Assembly: GCA_036365515.1 (NCBI GenBank)
Contig: CM070877.1
Span: 66,104,522 to 66,168,521 of the forward strand
Reading direction: 5' to 3'
DNA: 64,000 nucleotides
Source: Torymus aiolomorphi
Taxonomy: Eukaryota > Arthropoda > Insecta > Hymenoptera > Torymidae
The notes below the pieces were generated by a model, which did no database searches, was not told the DNA's origin, and worked only from the letters and a program-made list of their open reading frames with translations. Position numbers and translations under genes: made by a program. Below, one piece after another: positions 36,286 through 47,889 of the stretch. The first letter of the stretch is position 1. Each line of letters begins with the position of its first letter.

Positions 36286-38777
36286 AAACTATCAAATCTA
36301 AATAGCCGGGGGATGTGAGTTCTACGTTCAATAAGCTCCAAAACCATAACAGCCGGGTAATGCGAGTTCCACGTAGAGGAGTAAGGCACGCAGACGTGTG
36401 TGGACGGAAGCCAAGGGGTGCGAGTTCTACGTAGGAGAGTGAGGCACGCCGACTGGCGGGAGAAAACCCGTTGAATATTTAATTAATTCTTCTAACCTAA
36501 ATAGCCAGGAGATGCGAGGACCGTTTAGAAGAGTAAGGCTCGCAGACACACGGAAGACAGCTAGTTGATTATTAAATAAGCTCCAAACTTCGTATAGGCG
36601 GAGTGTTAAGTTCCACGTGGAAGAGTAAGGCATGTAAACGGGCGCCAGAATGCCAGTTGATTATTAAAAAATCCCTAAAACACAAATAGCAGGGGGATCC
36701 GAGTTCGACGTGGAGGAGAAGAAACGCAGTCCGGCCGGAGAAAGCCAGTTCAGTATTAAATTAATTCTTATAACCTAAACAGCCGGGAGATATGAGTTTC
36801 ACGAAGAAGAGGAAGGCTCGCAGACAGACAGGAGAATCCCAGTAGATTATTAAATAAATTCCAAAACCCTAACAACCGGGTAACGCGATTTCGACGTAGA
36901 GAAGAAAGGCTCGTAGACGTGTCGACGGAAGTCAAGGGGTACAATTTCTACGTAGAAGAGGAAGACACCCAGACGAGCGAAAGAAAGCCAGTTGATTATG
37001 TAATATATTCCTAAAACCCAAATAATCGGCGGATGCGAAGTACCACGTAGAAGAGGAGGAACGTAGACTGGGGGAAGAAAGACAATTGAATATTCAATTA
37101 ATTCGTATACGTACATAGCCGGAAGATACGAGGACTACGCAGAAGAGAAAGGCCCGTAGACGGAAGGAGGATAACCAGTTAATTATTACGTAAGCTCCAA
37201 AATCCGATTAGTTGGGGAGACTTCCACGTGGAAGAGAAAGTCATGCAGAGGGGTGTATAAAAGCCAACTAGTACGAGCTCTACGTAGAAGAGGAAAACAC
37301 TTAGGCGTGCGACAGAAAGTCAATTAATATGCAATAAAGTTCTAAAACCCAAATAGCAGTAGGATCCGAGTTCCACGTAGAATAGAAGGGACGTAGTCTG
37401 GCAGTAGAAAGCCAGTTCATTATTAAATTAGTATTTATAACTTAAATAACCTGAGGATATAATTCCGCTTAGAAGAGGAAGGCTCGCAGACAGACGGGAA
37501 AGACACAGTAGATTGACCCAATAAATTAAATAAACTCTGAAATCCAAATAGCCGGGGGAGTCGAGTTCCATATAGAGGAGGAAGACAGGCATACGACCGG
37601 CTGAAAGCCTGTTGATTATTCAGCAAACTCCAAAACCCTATCTGCCCTGTAATGCAAGTTCCACGTATAGGAAGGAATGCAGATGTGTGGAATGGAGCCA
37701 GGGCGTGCGAGTTCTACGTAGAAGAGGGAGGCACGCTTACGGGCGGGAGAAAGCCAGTTGAATATTCAACTGGCTCAATTAATGCTTACAACCTAAATAG
37801 CCAAAAGATACGAGGACAATGTAGAAGATAGCCAGATAGCCAGTTGATTATTAAATAAGCTCCAGAACCCGTTTAGCCGGAGAGTTGAGTTCCGTGAAGA
37901 AGAGGAAGGCATGCACACTGGTGTATAAAAGCCAAGTGGTACGAGCGCTACGTAGAAGAGGATCACATGCAGACGGGTGGAAGAAAGCCGGTTTTTGATT
38001 ATTAATTAAGCTCCAAAACCCGAATAGTCGGGGAATGCGCGTTCGACGTAGAGGAGGAGGGCATGCAGACAGCCGGCGGAAAGCCAGTTTTTTTATTAAA
38101 TTAACTCTAAAAGCCTAACAGTCAGGTAATGCGAGTTTCACGTAGAAAAGAGAAGAGCACACAGCCTGATAGGGGAAAGCCAGTTTTTGATAATTAATTA
38201 AGCTCTAAAACCCGAATAGCCGGGGAATGCGAGTTCCACGTAGAGGAGGAAGACTCGCAGATGTGTAGGCGGAAGCCAAGGGGTACGAGTTCTACGCAAG
38301 GAGGGAGGCATGTCGACGGGCGGGAGAAAACCAGTTGATTATTAAAAAAATTCTAAAACCTAAATAGCTGGGGGGTGCGTATTCCACGTAGAGGAGGAAG
38401 GCACGCAGACGACCGGTAATAAACCAATTGTTTATTAAATAATCTCTATAACCCAAACAGCTGGAGGATGCGAATTGCACGTAAAGTAGATAGGCATGCA
38501 GACGTGTGGACGGAAGCCAGTGGATACAAGTTTAATGTAGAACGGGAATGCACTCAGACGGGCCAAAGAAAGCCTGTTGATTATTCAATAAATTCCGAAA
38601 TCCAAATAGCCGGGGGATGTGAGTTTTAGACTGGGGAAAGAAAGCCAGTTGATTATGCAATATACTCCTAAAACCCAAATGACCGGGGGATGCGAGTACC
38701 ACGTAGAAGAGGAGGAACGCATACTGGCGGGAGAATGTTAGTTGATTATTCAATTCATTTTTATATCCTAAATAACC

Positions 38778-39897
38778 GTGTGACAGAGTCACATGTAACT
38801 GCTTGCTCGGCGTTGGCAGAACGCGAACACTTGTTTCGTGAGCGCTGTCCTGCTGTTATTGCCAGCGTCGAGGATAATCAGTAAGACATACACACAAGCA
38901 TACACTATCATTGTCTGGTCGAGAGAACGCGCAGAGAGCAAGGTTCGAGGAGGGGGATCGTGCGCACGGGAGAGTCGCGCAACCCGGAGCGCGGTCGCGA
39001 GAGCAGTACAGAGAGAACAGTGCGGTGCTGCTCAAAGCGGGGGGGGGGGGCTCGAGAAAAGGATGAGCGTCGCGAGGTCGGAGGCGATCGCTCTCTTGAT
39101 CACCGACCAGCGAAGAAGTAGTTAGCTCTCTCTTGATTAATTCGACGAGTTAAAAGTACATAGTGTGAATAAGTGTTGCCGGGAGATTGGGTATAAAGAA
39201 GGTGGTTGCCGATCACGAAGGAGTTTAAGTGCGTAAGTGTAGGTTGTTCCAGGTTGAAGCGGAGGAGTTGTACGAGTCGAGCTGTGGTGTGCTGAGAGTT
39301 TCGTCGTGGGTCGAGTGAAGAGTTGCGATCGCGGTTTTGGGTCGTGTCGATTGTTGCGTCGGGGGTCGAGCTGTGAATTAAGGGTCGAGTTCCAAGGTCA
39401 CCAAGGAGCTGCTAGAGTATGGCATTTTCCCCGCCCGTGATCCAGGGTAGTTCAGGGTGCGAGCCGGGGGCAGTTCGCTCGGGCATTCGAGACCAGGGCC
39501 TCATTTTGTTTTAACAGGTTCGGCAGTGGAGTTGACGAGAGGAGCGTAATGGCGGATGCCCGCCATCTTAATTTGAAGTTTCAATAAACTCCATTTTACC
39601 TCCTACGTGTTTGTTCTTATTAGCGAGTGTGCAATTCTCTGTGTGCTTGTCAATTCTCTTTGCGGCCCGAATAGTGTGCCCAGCAGCGTTGTTATTATTG
39701 TGTGTCGGAGTATATGGAATTCAACGTTGGTTGTTGCTGAATCGTGGCTACTCCCTCATCGAGATACTAGTCGCAAGCCGTGGCGTGGCTCCGTAAATAG
39801 AGAATTAACGGAGAAAATAGTAGCGAAATATTTGCTCGAGTCTTAATTAATAATTATTTATACTCTATTAGTGGTTTTAAGCAAATACAACGTTACA
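38778..39897 (+). mobile_element. second solo LTR, about 1.12 kb, in the 93-bp array
   Basis: The ends TGTGACAG and CGTTACA interrupt the array. If the element is counted from 38778 to 39896, the flanks are an exact AACC duplication (38774-38777 and 39897-39900); counting strictly from TG to CA leaves a 4-base duplication with one mismatch. It contains a GC-rich block and AATAAA near 39583 after TTTGAAGTTTC, so the plus strand is the likely sense strand. It is unrelated in sequence to the other solo LTR. Confidence 0.82.
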
Positions 39898-41189
39898 ACC
39901 AGGAGATATGAGGACCACGTAGAAGAGGAAGGCTCGTAGACGGACGAAAGATAGCCAGTTGATTATTAAATAAGCTCCAAAACCCGATTACTCGGGAAGC
40001 CGAGTTCCACGTAGAAGAGGAAGGCATGCAGACAGATGTACAAATTCTAAGTGGTACGAGCTTGACGTAGAAGAAGAACACAGTTAGACGGGTGGGAGAA
40101 AGCCAGTTGATTATGCAACACATTCCTAAAACCCAAATAGCAGGGGAATCCGAGTTCCGCATAGAAGAGAAGGAATGCAGTCTAGCAGCAAAGAAGCCAG
40201 TTGAATATTCAATTAATTCTTATAACCTAAGAAACCGGAACATACGGGGACCACATAGAAGAGACAGGCCCATAGGCGGACGGAAGGCTGCCAGTTGATT
40301 ATTAAATAAGCTCCAAATCCTGAATAGCTTGGCAGTCTAGTTCCTCGTCGAAGAGGAAGGCATGCAGACGGGTGTACAAAAGCCAATTAGTACGAGCTCT
40401 AAATAGAAGAGGAACCCACGCAGACGGACAGGGGAGAGCAAGTTGATTATGCAATAAATTCCAAAAACCCAAATAGCAGGGGGATCCGAGTTCCACGTAG
40501 AAAAAATGTAACGCGCTCTAGCAGGAGAATGCCATTTCATTATTAAATTGATTCTTCTAACCTAAATAACCGGGAGTTATGAGTTACACGTAGAAGAGGA
40601 AGGCTCGCAGACAGACGGGAGAAAGCCAGTTCATTATTCAACAAACTCCAAAACCCTAACAGCTGTGCAATGCGAGTTCTACGTAGAGGAGGAAGGAATG
40701 CAGATGTGTGGACGGAAGCTAAGGGAGGCTAGTTCTACGTAGAAGAGAAAGGCTCGCAGGACGATGGGAGAAAGCTAACTGATTATTAATGAGGATCCAA
40801 AACCCGAATAGCGAGGGGATGCGAGTCCCACGTAGAAGAGAATGAACGCATTTGACGGACGAAAGCCAGTTGAATATTCAATTAATTTTTATAACCTACA
40901 TAGCCGGAAGATACTGATACCACGTAGAAAAGAAAGGCCCGTAGACCCAAAGCAAAGAAAATGATTACATTAAGGTAATTTTTTCACTCACCATTCGAAA
41001 TCTTTGTTCGGGGGATGTGTGGCTCATATAGAAAAGGAAGAGACCAGGATGACCGGGACCGAGCGCGGTGACTACAAAATAAACTCTAAACCATAAATTA
41101 CAGGAAGAAGTGAGTTTCACGCAGAAGAGGAAAATACACAGATAGTTTAGATAAACCAACATGATTATTAAAAAATGTATTATCCGACT

Positions 41190-44100
41190 GAAAATGAAAT
41201 TTCCAGGCTACTTGGATTTAAGAATATTTCAATAATCCATTCGCATAGTAACGGCATCCTTCTTTACGTGGAATTCGCATCCTCTGGCTATTTGGCTTAT
41301 AAAGTTTATTTAATAATCAACTGGCTTTTTATCGGTCGTCTGCGTGCCTTCCTCCTCTACTTGGCACTCGCATTCTCTGGCTTTTCGGATTTTAGAGCTT
41401 AATTAATAATCAAAAATCGGCTTTCTCCCACCGGTCTGCATGTGATCCTCTTCTACGTAGAGCTCGTACCACTTGGCTTTTATACACCAGACTGCATGCC
41501 CTTCTCTTCTACGTGAAACTCGACTCTCCGGCTAAACGGGTTTTGGAGCTTATTTAATAATCAACTAACTGGCTGTCTGCCGTCCGACTATGAACCTTCA
41601 TCTTCTACGTTATTCTTATATCTCTTGGCTATTTAGGTTATAAGAATTAATTGAATATTCAACTGACTTTCTCCCGCCCGTATGCGTGCCTCTTTCTTCT
41701 ACGTAGAGATCCTGGCTTCCATCTAACCGTCTGCATGCCTTCCTCTTCTACGTGGAACTCGCATTACACGGCTGTTAGGATTTTGGAGTTTGTTGAGTAA
41801 TCAAATGACTTTATCCGGTCGTCTGCGTGTCTCCCATCTCTATATGGAACTCGCCTCCCCCGGCTATTTTGGTTTCAGATTTTATTTAATTTATTGGATC
41901 AATCTACTAGGTCTCTCCCGTCTACCTGCGAGCCTTCCTCTTCTATGTGTAACTCATATCTCCTGGCTATTTAGGTTATAAGAATTAATTTAATAATGAA
42001 CTGGCTTTCTACTGAGAGACTACGTTCCTTCTCTTCTACGTAGAACTCGGATCCTCCTGCTATTTGGGTTTTAGGAATTTATTGCATAATCAATTGGCTT
42101 CGCAACGTCTGCGTGTTTTCCTCTTCTACGTAGAGCTCGTACTAATTGGCTTTTATACACCCGTCTGCATGCCTTTCTCTTCCACGTGGAAGTCTCCCCG
42201 ACTAATCGGATTTTGGAGCTTACGTAATAATCAACTAGCTGTCCTCCTTCCGATTATGGGCCTTTCTCTTCTCCGTAGACCTCGTATCTTCCGGCTATGT
42301 ACGTTATAAGAATTAATTGAATATTCAACTGTCTTTCTTCCTCCAGTCTAGGTTCCTCCTCTTCTACATGGTACTCGCATCCCCCGGTTATTTGGGTTTT
42401 AGGAATATATTGCATAATCAACTGGCTTTCTTTCGATCGTCTGGGTGTCTTCCTCTTCTACGTAGCAATCGCACCCCTTGGCTTTCATCCACACGTCTGC
42501 GTACCTTCCTTCTCTACGTCGGACTCGCATTACCCGGCTGTTAGGGTTTTGGAGTTTATTTAATAATCTACTGGGTTTCTTCAGTCTGTCTGCGAGCCTT
42601 CCTCTTCTACGTGAAACTCATATATCCCGACTATTTAGGTTATAAGAATTATTTAATAATGAACTGGCATTCTCTTACCGGACTGCGTTTCTTCTCTTCT
42701 ACGTGGAACCCTGATCACCCTGCTATTTGGGTTTTAGAGATTTTTTAATAATCAACTGGCTTCCTGACGCCCGTTTGGATGCCTTACTCTTCTACGTGGA
42801 ACTCAACACTCCGGCTATTCGTGGTATGGAGCTTATTTAATAATCAACTAACTGTCTTCCGCCTGTCTACGGTCCTTCTTCTTTTAATTGGTCCTCCTAT
42901 CTCCTGGCTATTTAGGTTATAAGAATTAATTAAATATTCAACGGGGTTTCTCTTGCCAGTCGGCGTTCCTCGTCTTCTACGTAAAACTTGCACCCATTGG
43001 CTTCCGTCCACACGTCTGCGTGCCTTGCCCCTCTACAAGGAACTCGCCTCCCCCGGTTATGTGGGTTTCAGAGTTTATTTAATAATCAACTGACTCTCTC
43101 CCGCCCCCCTGTGTGCCCCCCTCTCCTTCGTAGAACTCGCACCCCTTGGTTTCCGTCCACACGTTTGCATGCCTTCCTCCCTACGTGGAACTCGCATCCC
43201 GCGGCTATTTAGATTTCATGGTTTATTTAATAATCAACTTGGTTTCTGCCGTCCATCTGCGAGCCTTCCTCTCCTACGCGGAATTCATATCAGGCTTTTT
43301 TCTGTTACACTGCGTCCCTTCTCTTCTACGCGGAACTCGTATCCGTCTGCTATTTGGATTTTAGTAATTTATTGCATAACCAACTGGCTTTCTCCCGATC
43401 GTCTGCGTGTGTTCCTCTTCTACGTAGAGCTCGTACTTTTTGGCTTGCGGCATCCGTTGGCATGCCTTGCTCTTTTACGCGAAACTTGGATCCCCCTGCT
43501 ATTTGGATTTTAGGAATTTATTGCATAATCAACTGGCTTTCTCCTGCCCGTCTGCATATGTTCCTCTTTTACGTGGAACTTGGCTCCCTGGCTATTCTGG
43601 TTTTAGAGATTTTTTTATAATTAACTGGCTTCCTGTCGCCCATTTGCATGTCTTTCTCTTCTTTGTGGAAGTTGCATCCGCCGGCTGTTCGGATTTTGGA
43701 GCTTATTTAATAATCAACTGGATTTCTCCCGTCAGACTGCGTTCCTTCTCTTCTTCGGGGACTTCTTCGGGGAACTCGCATCTTCGGCTAATCGGGTTTT
43801 GGATCTTATTTAATATTCAACTGGCGTTCTCCTGTCAGTCAGCATGCCTTCCTCTTTTACGTGAAACTCGGATCCTCCAGCTATTTGGATTTTGGAGCTT
43901 ACTTAATAATCAACTGGCTGTATCCAGCCCATCAGGATGCCTTCCTCTTCTACGTAGAATTAGCACCCGTCGGCTTCCGACCACACGCTGTGTGCCTTCC
44001 TCCTCTACGTCGGACTCGCATCCCGTGGCTATTTGGATTTCAGACTATCTTTAATAATCAAATGGCTTTCTCCTGCTAGTCGGCGTTCCTTTCACTTTTT

Positions 44101-44440
44101 CGTGGAACTCGCATCCTCCGGGTATTGAGCTTTTGGAGATTATTTAATAATGAACTGGATTTTCTCCGCCGATCAACGTGGCTTCATCTTCTACGTAGAA
44201 CTCGCACCCGTTGGCTTCCATCCAGATATTTGCGTGCCTTTCATTTCTACTTGTAACTCGCATCCCCCGGCTGTTTGGGTTTTGGAGCTTATTGAATAAA
44301 TCAACTATCTTTCTGAGGCCGTCTGCGTGCCTTCCTCTTCTACGTGGAACTTTCATCCACCATCTGTTTGGGTTGTGGAACTTATTTAATAATCAACTGC
44401 TTTCTCCCGGTCTTACTTATTGTGTCCCCTTCAGCTGAAA
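41190..44440 (-). repeat. 93-bp tandem array, reverse half
   Basis: The same unit as the forward half, read on the other strand (TTCTACGTGGAACTCGCAT, GGAGCTTATTTAATAATC and AACTGGCTTTCTCCCG recur). It is about 3.25 kb, against about 5 kb for the forward half once the LTRs are removed, so the halves are not simple mirror images. The change of direction is near 41170, where the array is disturbed (40935-41190). A 204-codon open frame at 43440-44054 is made wholly of the repeat. Confidence 0.93.
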
Positions 44441-45119
44441 GATTTAAAAACATGAACTTCTTTTATTTTCATAACATGACAAGGCTATTTCAAATAAATC
44501 AAACATAAAATGAGGTATAATTGTAAAATTTTTGAATTTGTTATCATTTAAACTAATCAAAACTAAATCATAGTGAAAATCTGCAATACTAACAGAATGA
44601 AAAGGAGACAGTATGCCCGAAGCGCGTGTGAATTTTGCTAGATTGGTATATGCAGCAAAGACATTCCTTTCAGATCGAGAAAAGAAAAAAACTACTTAGG
44701 GGGGGTATTCAACCAACTGGGACCTCGTTTTTCTCCATGACTTTAGTCTGCTCTGGAGCGGAGCTATCTTAGTTCTAAACAAAGCTAAACTTATTTGCTT
44801 CTTTTTAATATAAATTAGCAAACGCCAACAGTCTGAAGTTGTATGAAACAACGTAATTCACGATATTGTTTAGTTAAGGTAACAGGTGACTTAAGCTCAT
44901 ATTCATATTTATTTACAAATACAGGGATCAATAAAGTAAATCTATAAAAAAACCACAAGTAAACAATAATGAGCAGTGAATACGTTTTATAACCTATAAA
45001 GCACGTTTGAAGACATTAAGCTTAAAAAAAAAAAGAGTTCAGGGTAAAAACTTAGAAATTCGGTGGGTTAACGTTACTTAAGATAGTGTTTTTGTTAAGG
45101 CAACAAAAAAGTAAGTAAT

Positions 45120-45395
45120 AACAAAAGTAATTACTTAAGAAATACCAAAGTATTTACTTAAGAAATACTAAAGTAATTACTTGCAAAATATCTTAAGAAC
45201 ACTAGTTAAGAAATAACTTAAGTAACTACTTAAGTAATTACTTGAGAAATTTATTGAGAATACTAGGTAAGAAATTACTTAAGTAATTTCTTAGGTAATT
45301 ACTTAAGAACTTACATAAATATTCAACTTATTTCTTAAGAAATTACTTAAGTAATTACTTAAGCATTACTTGAGCAATGAGTGAAGAAGTAAATG
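45120..45395. repeat. palindromic TTAAGTAATTAC array, right end
   Basis: Counterpart of 33420-33690 just inside the right terminus. Confidence 0.9.
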
Positions 45396-45729
45396 TGGCG
45401 CAACCGTTCGCACCACGGGGAGAGCTTGGTGAAACCCAGTATACATGTCGGTTATTAAGTTTATATAAATATTTTATTACCTGTTACAAAGATCACTTTT
45501 GTTAATTGTTAATTAATGTGCCATACCAAAGCTAAACTTATATTGTCAACACACTATATTTTATACATTCAACCTCAAAATTATAGTACTTAGTCAATTG
45601 TTTTATATATAAGTTAGTTAGTAAGTATTCTATACGACCAGAGCTGCATACAGACACTATTATGCATCTCTGTAGGATGTCAGTTAGTCAGATATATATC
45701 TGTATATTTGATGTAACTACAATTATTCT

Positions 45730-47190
45730 GGTAATAAATAATGATAATAATTTACGCCAATGTTATTAACGATTTCTTTCCAAAGCGCATTACAAGTCAT
45801 CGTGATAAACAAATCTGGTTTTCAATATTTCTGAACTAGAACCATAGCATCTATAAAATTTTAATGTAATGCCCGTGGACTTCCTGAAAAAGGACCCCGC
45901 ACATAATGTATTGGAAAAATCATCCGGTCAAATTGAAAGAAACTTTAGAAAAACATAGATTTCTTCAGGACCTCAAGATCTATCTTTTTTCAAAGTTTCG
46001 TTCAATTTGACCGAATGATTTTTTCCCATACATTGTGTGCGGGGTCCTTTGATGGCAATATTAACAGTTTTCCAATTTTGTCTACATTTTTAATTTCTGT
46101 AAGTTTCTTTTCGAGGTGATCCATTAAGCCTTTGTATAACTCAGTTCTTAATTTATATTGTTGTCTTTTTAAATAATATTATCTAGAACTTTCTACTTTT
46201 ATCCATGCATCAACGATATATTGTTGAGTTAATTTTCCTAAATTCAAAAATGGATTAAAACCATCTCTAATGCTTAATTTATACGAATAAAATTGTAGAG
46301 ATGTATTGTTATTTTTACCATTATGACATTTCATATTAGGCATCCATCCAAAACCACCTGCAGGGTACATTAGCGGATACGTCATAGGATCAACGTGTTA
46401 ACTTATGCAGAACTTGTGCTATATTTATAGGCTCATCAGACTTAAAATGTATATAGATATCTCTTTCGATTGGCAGTTCGCCATTTTCTCCAACAAAAAC
46501 AACAGCTACTTCATTATACGTAGTTTGATTATATCTATGTTTGTCTTTTGGATTTATTATAATTAACATTTTTACTAGTGCCGGTTCAGCCCCGTTTTTA
46601 ATCGAACATGCCTTTTTTGGTTTTCTACTTCATGCATCATCTTGTAGACCTCTGCGTATGGATTCAATCTTCTTATTATAATATCTAATTGTTTTATTAT
46701 TGGCATTGAACATTTAAAATTATCAATATATCGACTTTTACTTACTTCTTCATTGTCAAGAATGTATAATTGCCGATACTTTTGTCTATCTTCTTCATTC
46801 GGATGCCGTGCATATGTACTACGGTAAACTTGTCCACATATCCGTACGACAGAAGGACCTTTACCAGGCAAAAGTAGCTCCAGAACTGGCATAGGCTAAG
46901 GCATTGTTATAATATTTCATACATTGTTTAAAATTTTTACTTACAAAAGTGTTTCCGATTGCTAATTCTGCAATTTCTCGTGGATATGTAGGATCTTCTT
47001 GTAAACTTACTTTTCACTTATGACAACAGGTGGAAAATTTTTTGTCTTGAGATAGTTCAAAAGAATAATGTTTTGCATTGCACTACTTACATATAAGATC
47101 TAATTGTAAGTTACCAACATTATTTTCCTGTATTGAGTTTTCATTTATTAAAGTATTTGCTATAGAACCCTGTTTGAATATTGTATTATT
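45730..47190 (-). pseudogene. Helitron Rep N-terminal region, decayed
   Basis: Minus-strand pieces spell the start of a Helitron Rep-helicase. At about 47115-46870 are a Cys-rich block and NALAYASSGA; 46862-46575 has ICGQVYRSTYARHPNEED and QLYILDNEE, then NPYAEVYKMMHE; 46385-46179 has YPLMYPAGGFGW and LGKLTQQYIVDAWIKVE; it continues through a TAA at 46178 to KLLILPS near 46055. A 163-base palindrome then interrupts the frame, which resumes at about 45886 as GSPRALH and goes on to PDLFITMTCN near 45795. Several stops and at least one frameshift are present. The HUH and helicase domains further on are lost: homology ends about 290 bases before the 12-kb foldback. Same strand as the helicase fragment at 25998-27480, possibly the same family. 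Confidence 0.8.
45888..46050. mobile_element. 163-bp near-perfect palindrome (MITE) inside the Helitron Rep
   Basis: AAAGGACCCCGCACA and TGTGCGGGGTCCTTT form the ends, and pairing continues inward through TCAAATTGAA and TTCAATTTGA to a short loop near 45970. It splits the Helitron frame exactly between LPS and GSPR, two blocks that are adjacent in Rep proteins, which proves it is an insertion. Confidence 0.9.
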
Positions 47191-47889
47191 TATTTTTTTG
47201 GATTTCTTGTACTCCAAAATTTTATGTTGGTTTTTGCTTCCTCCTAGAGGAAGCTTTGTGATAGTAATTTTTTGAGTTATTGTAAAAACATGTTATAATT
47301 GTTTTTAGAGGTGTTAGGAATCAAAATACATGATTTTTGAAAAATGTCTGTATTGATGTTTTTTTTTTTTTCCGAAGAGGTGGAGAATGCTTTTTACGCA
47401 CCATGTCAAGAGCTGCTCGGAGCTCCCCGTGTGTGGGGCTCGCCAAGTTGATGGTCTAACTTGTCTGATCAGATGGATGGACCAGATCCCGCTGTGCAGG
47501 ACCCCTACCCACTAAACTCCAACCTCTTTGTCTTCCGTACGCCTAAACGAAACCCCCGTGGAACTACCTCTAGGTATTACTTCGCGGGGGAGGCATTAGC
47601 TAATTTGCTCTTCCTTCTTGCTGTCATTCCCTACATCCCCCAACTGATGTTAGTTGGTTAGAGGTTCAGGATAGGTTGCCTTCTTCTCTTCCTCTTGGTT
47701 ATCGTCTTCTTCTTGCTGCATCGTCCAGTCGTCTTCTTCTTACTGCATCGTCCGGTCACCTGCATGAAGAAAGAAAGCCTACTATTCTATAGCCTGGCGC
47801 CCCGCATCTATCATTCGCTGTTCTCTTCTCTTCTTCTCTTCTTTCCGTAGCTCTTCAATGACTTCCCTGACGAAGTCCGTTGCGGCAAT

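Larger units (their letters stand above)
34300..41165 (+). repeat. 93-bp tandem array, forward half
   Basis: The consensus unit runs GTTGATTATTAAATAAGCTC, then AAAACCCAAATAGCCGGGG, GATGCGAGTTCCACGTAGAA, GAGGAAGGCACGCAGACGG and GCGGGAGAAAGCCA, 93 bases in all. Successive starts at 34326, 34419, 34569, 34661, 34810, 34903 and 34996 show spacings of 93 or about 150; the longer form adds a partial second copy (about 57 bases, with GTGTGGACGGAAGCCA) of the CACGTAGAAGAGG half. Copies are clearly diverged from one another, so the array is old or weakly homogenised. Two solo LTRs interrupt it. Short frames across the array are shadows of the repeat. Confidence 0.93.
33376..45441. mobile_element. 12,066-bp foldback element with TA target duplication
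   Basis: The left end TACCGAGTTTCCCC and the reversed right end TACTGGGTTTCACC are flanked by TA (33374-33375 and 45442-45443). The ends stay inverted over roughly 900-1,000 bases; for example AAACAAAGCTAAAC and TAGTCTGCTCTGGAG-type blocks at 34020-34070 match 44735-44790. Inside come arrays of a 93-base repeat, forward from about 34300 to 41165 and reversed from about 41190 to 44440. Two solo LTRs have landed in the left array. No transposase or other coding gene is present. The structure (long inverted ends made of subrepeats) is that of foldback elements; the TA duplication points to mariner-type mobilisation. Confidence 0.88.

Noticed and set aside
43440..44054. 204-codon open frame in the reverse satellite array, and similar frames of 60-150 codons in both halves
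   Set aside because: They consist entirely of the 93-base repeat (93 is divisible by three, so frames stay open); they differ between units and have no start context or domain.
34300..44440. CRISPR-like array (regularly spaced repeats)
   Set aside because: The unit is 93 bases of repeat with no unique spacers, copies are degenerate, no cas genes exist, and the context is a eukaryotic transposon.
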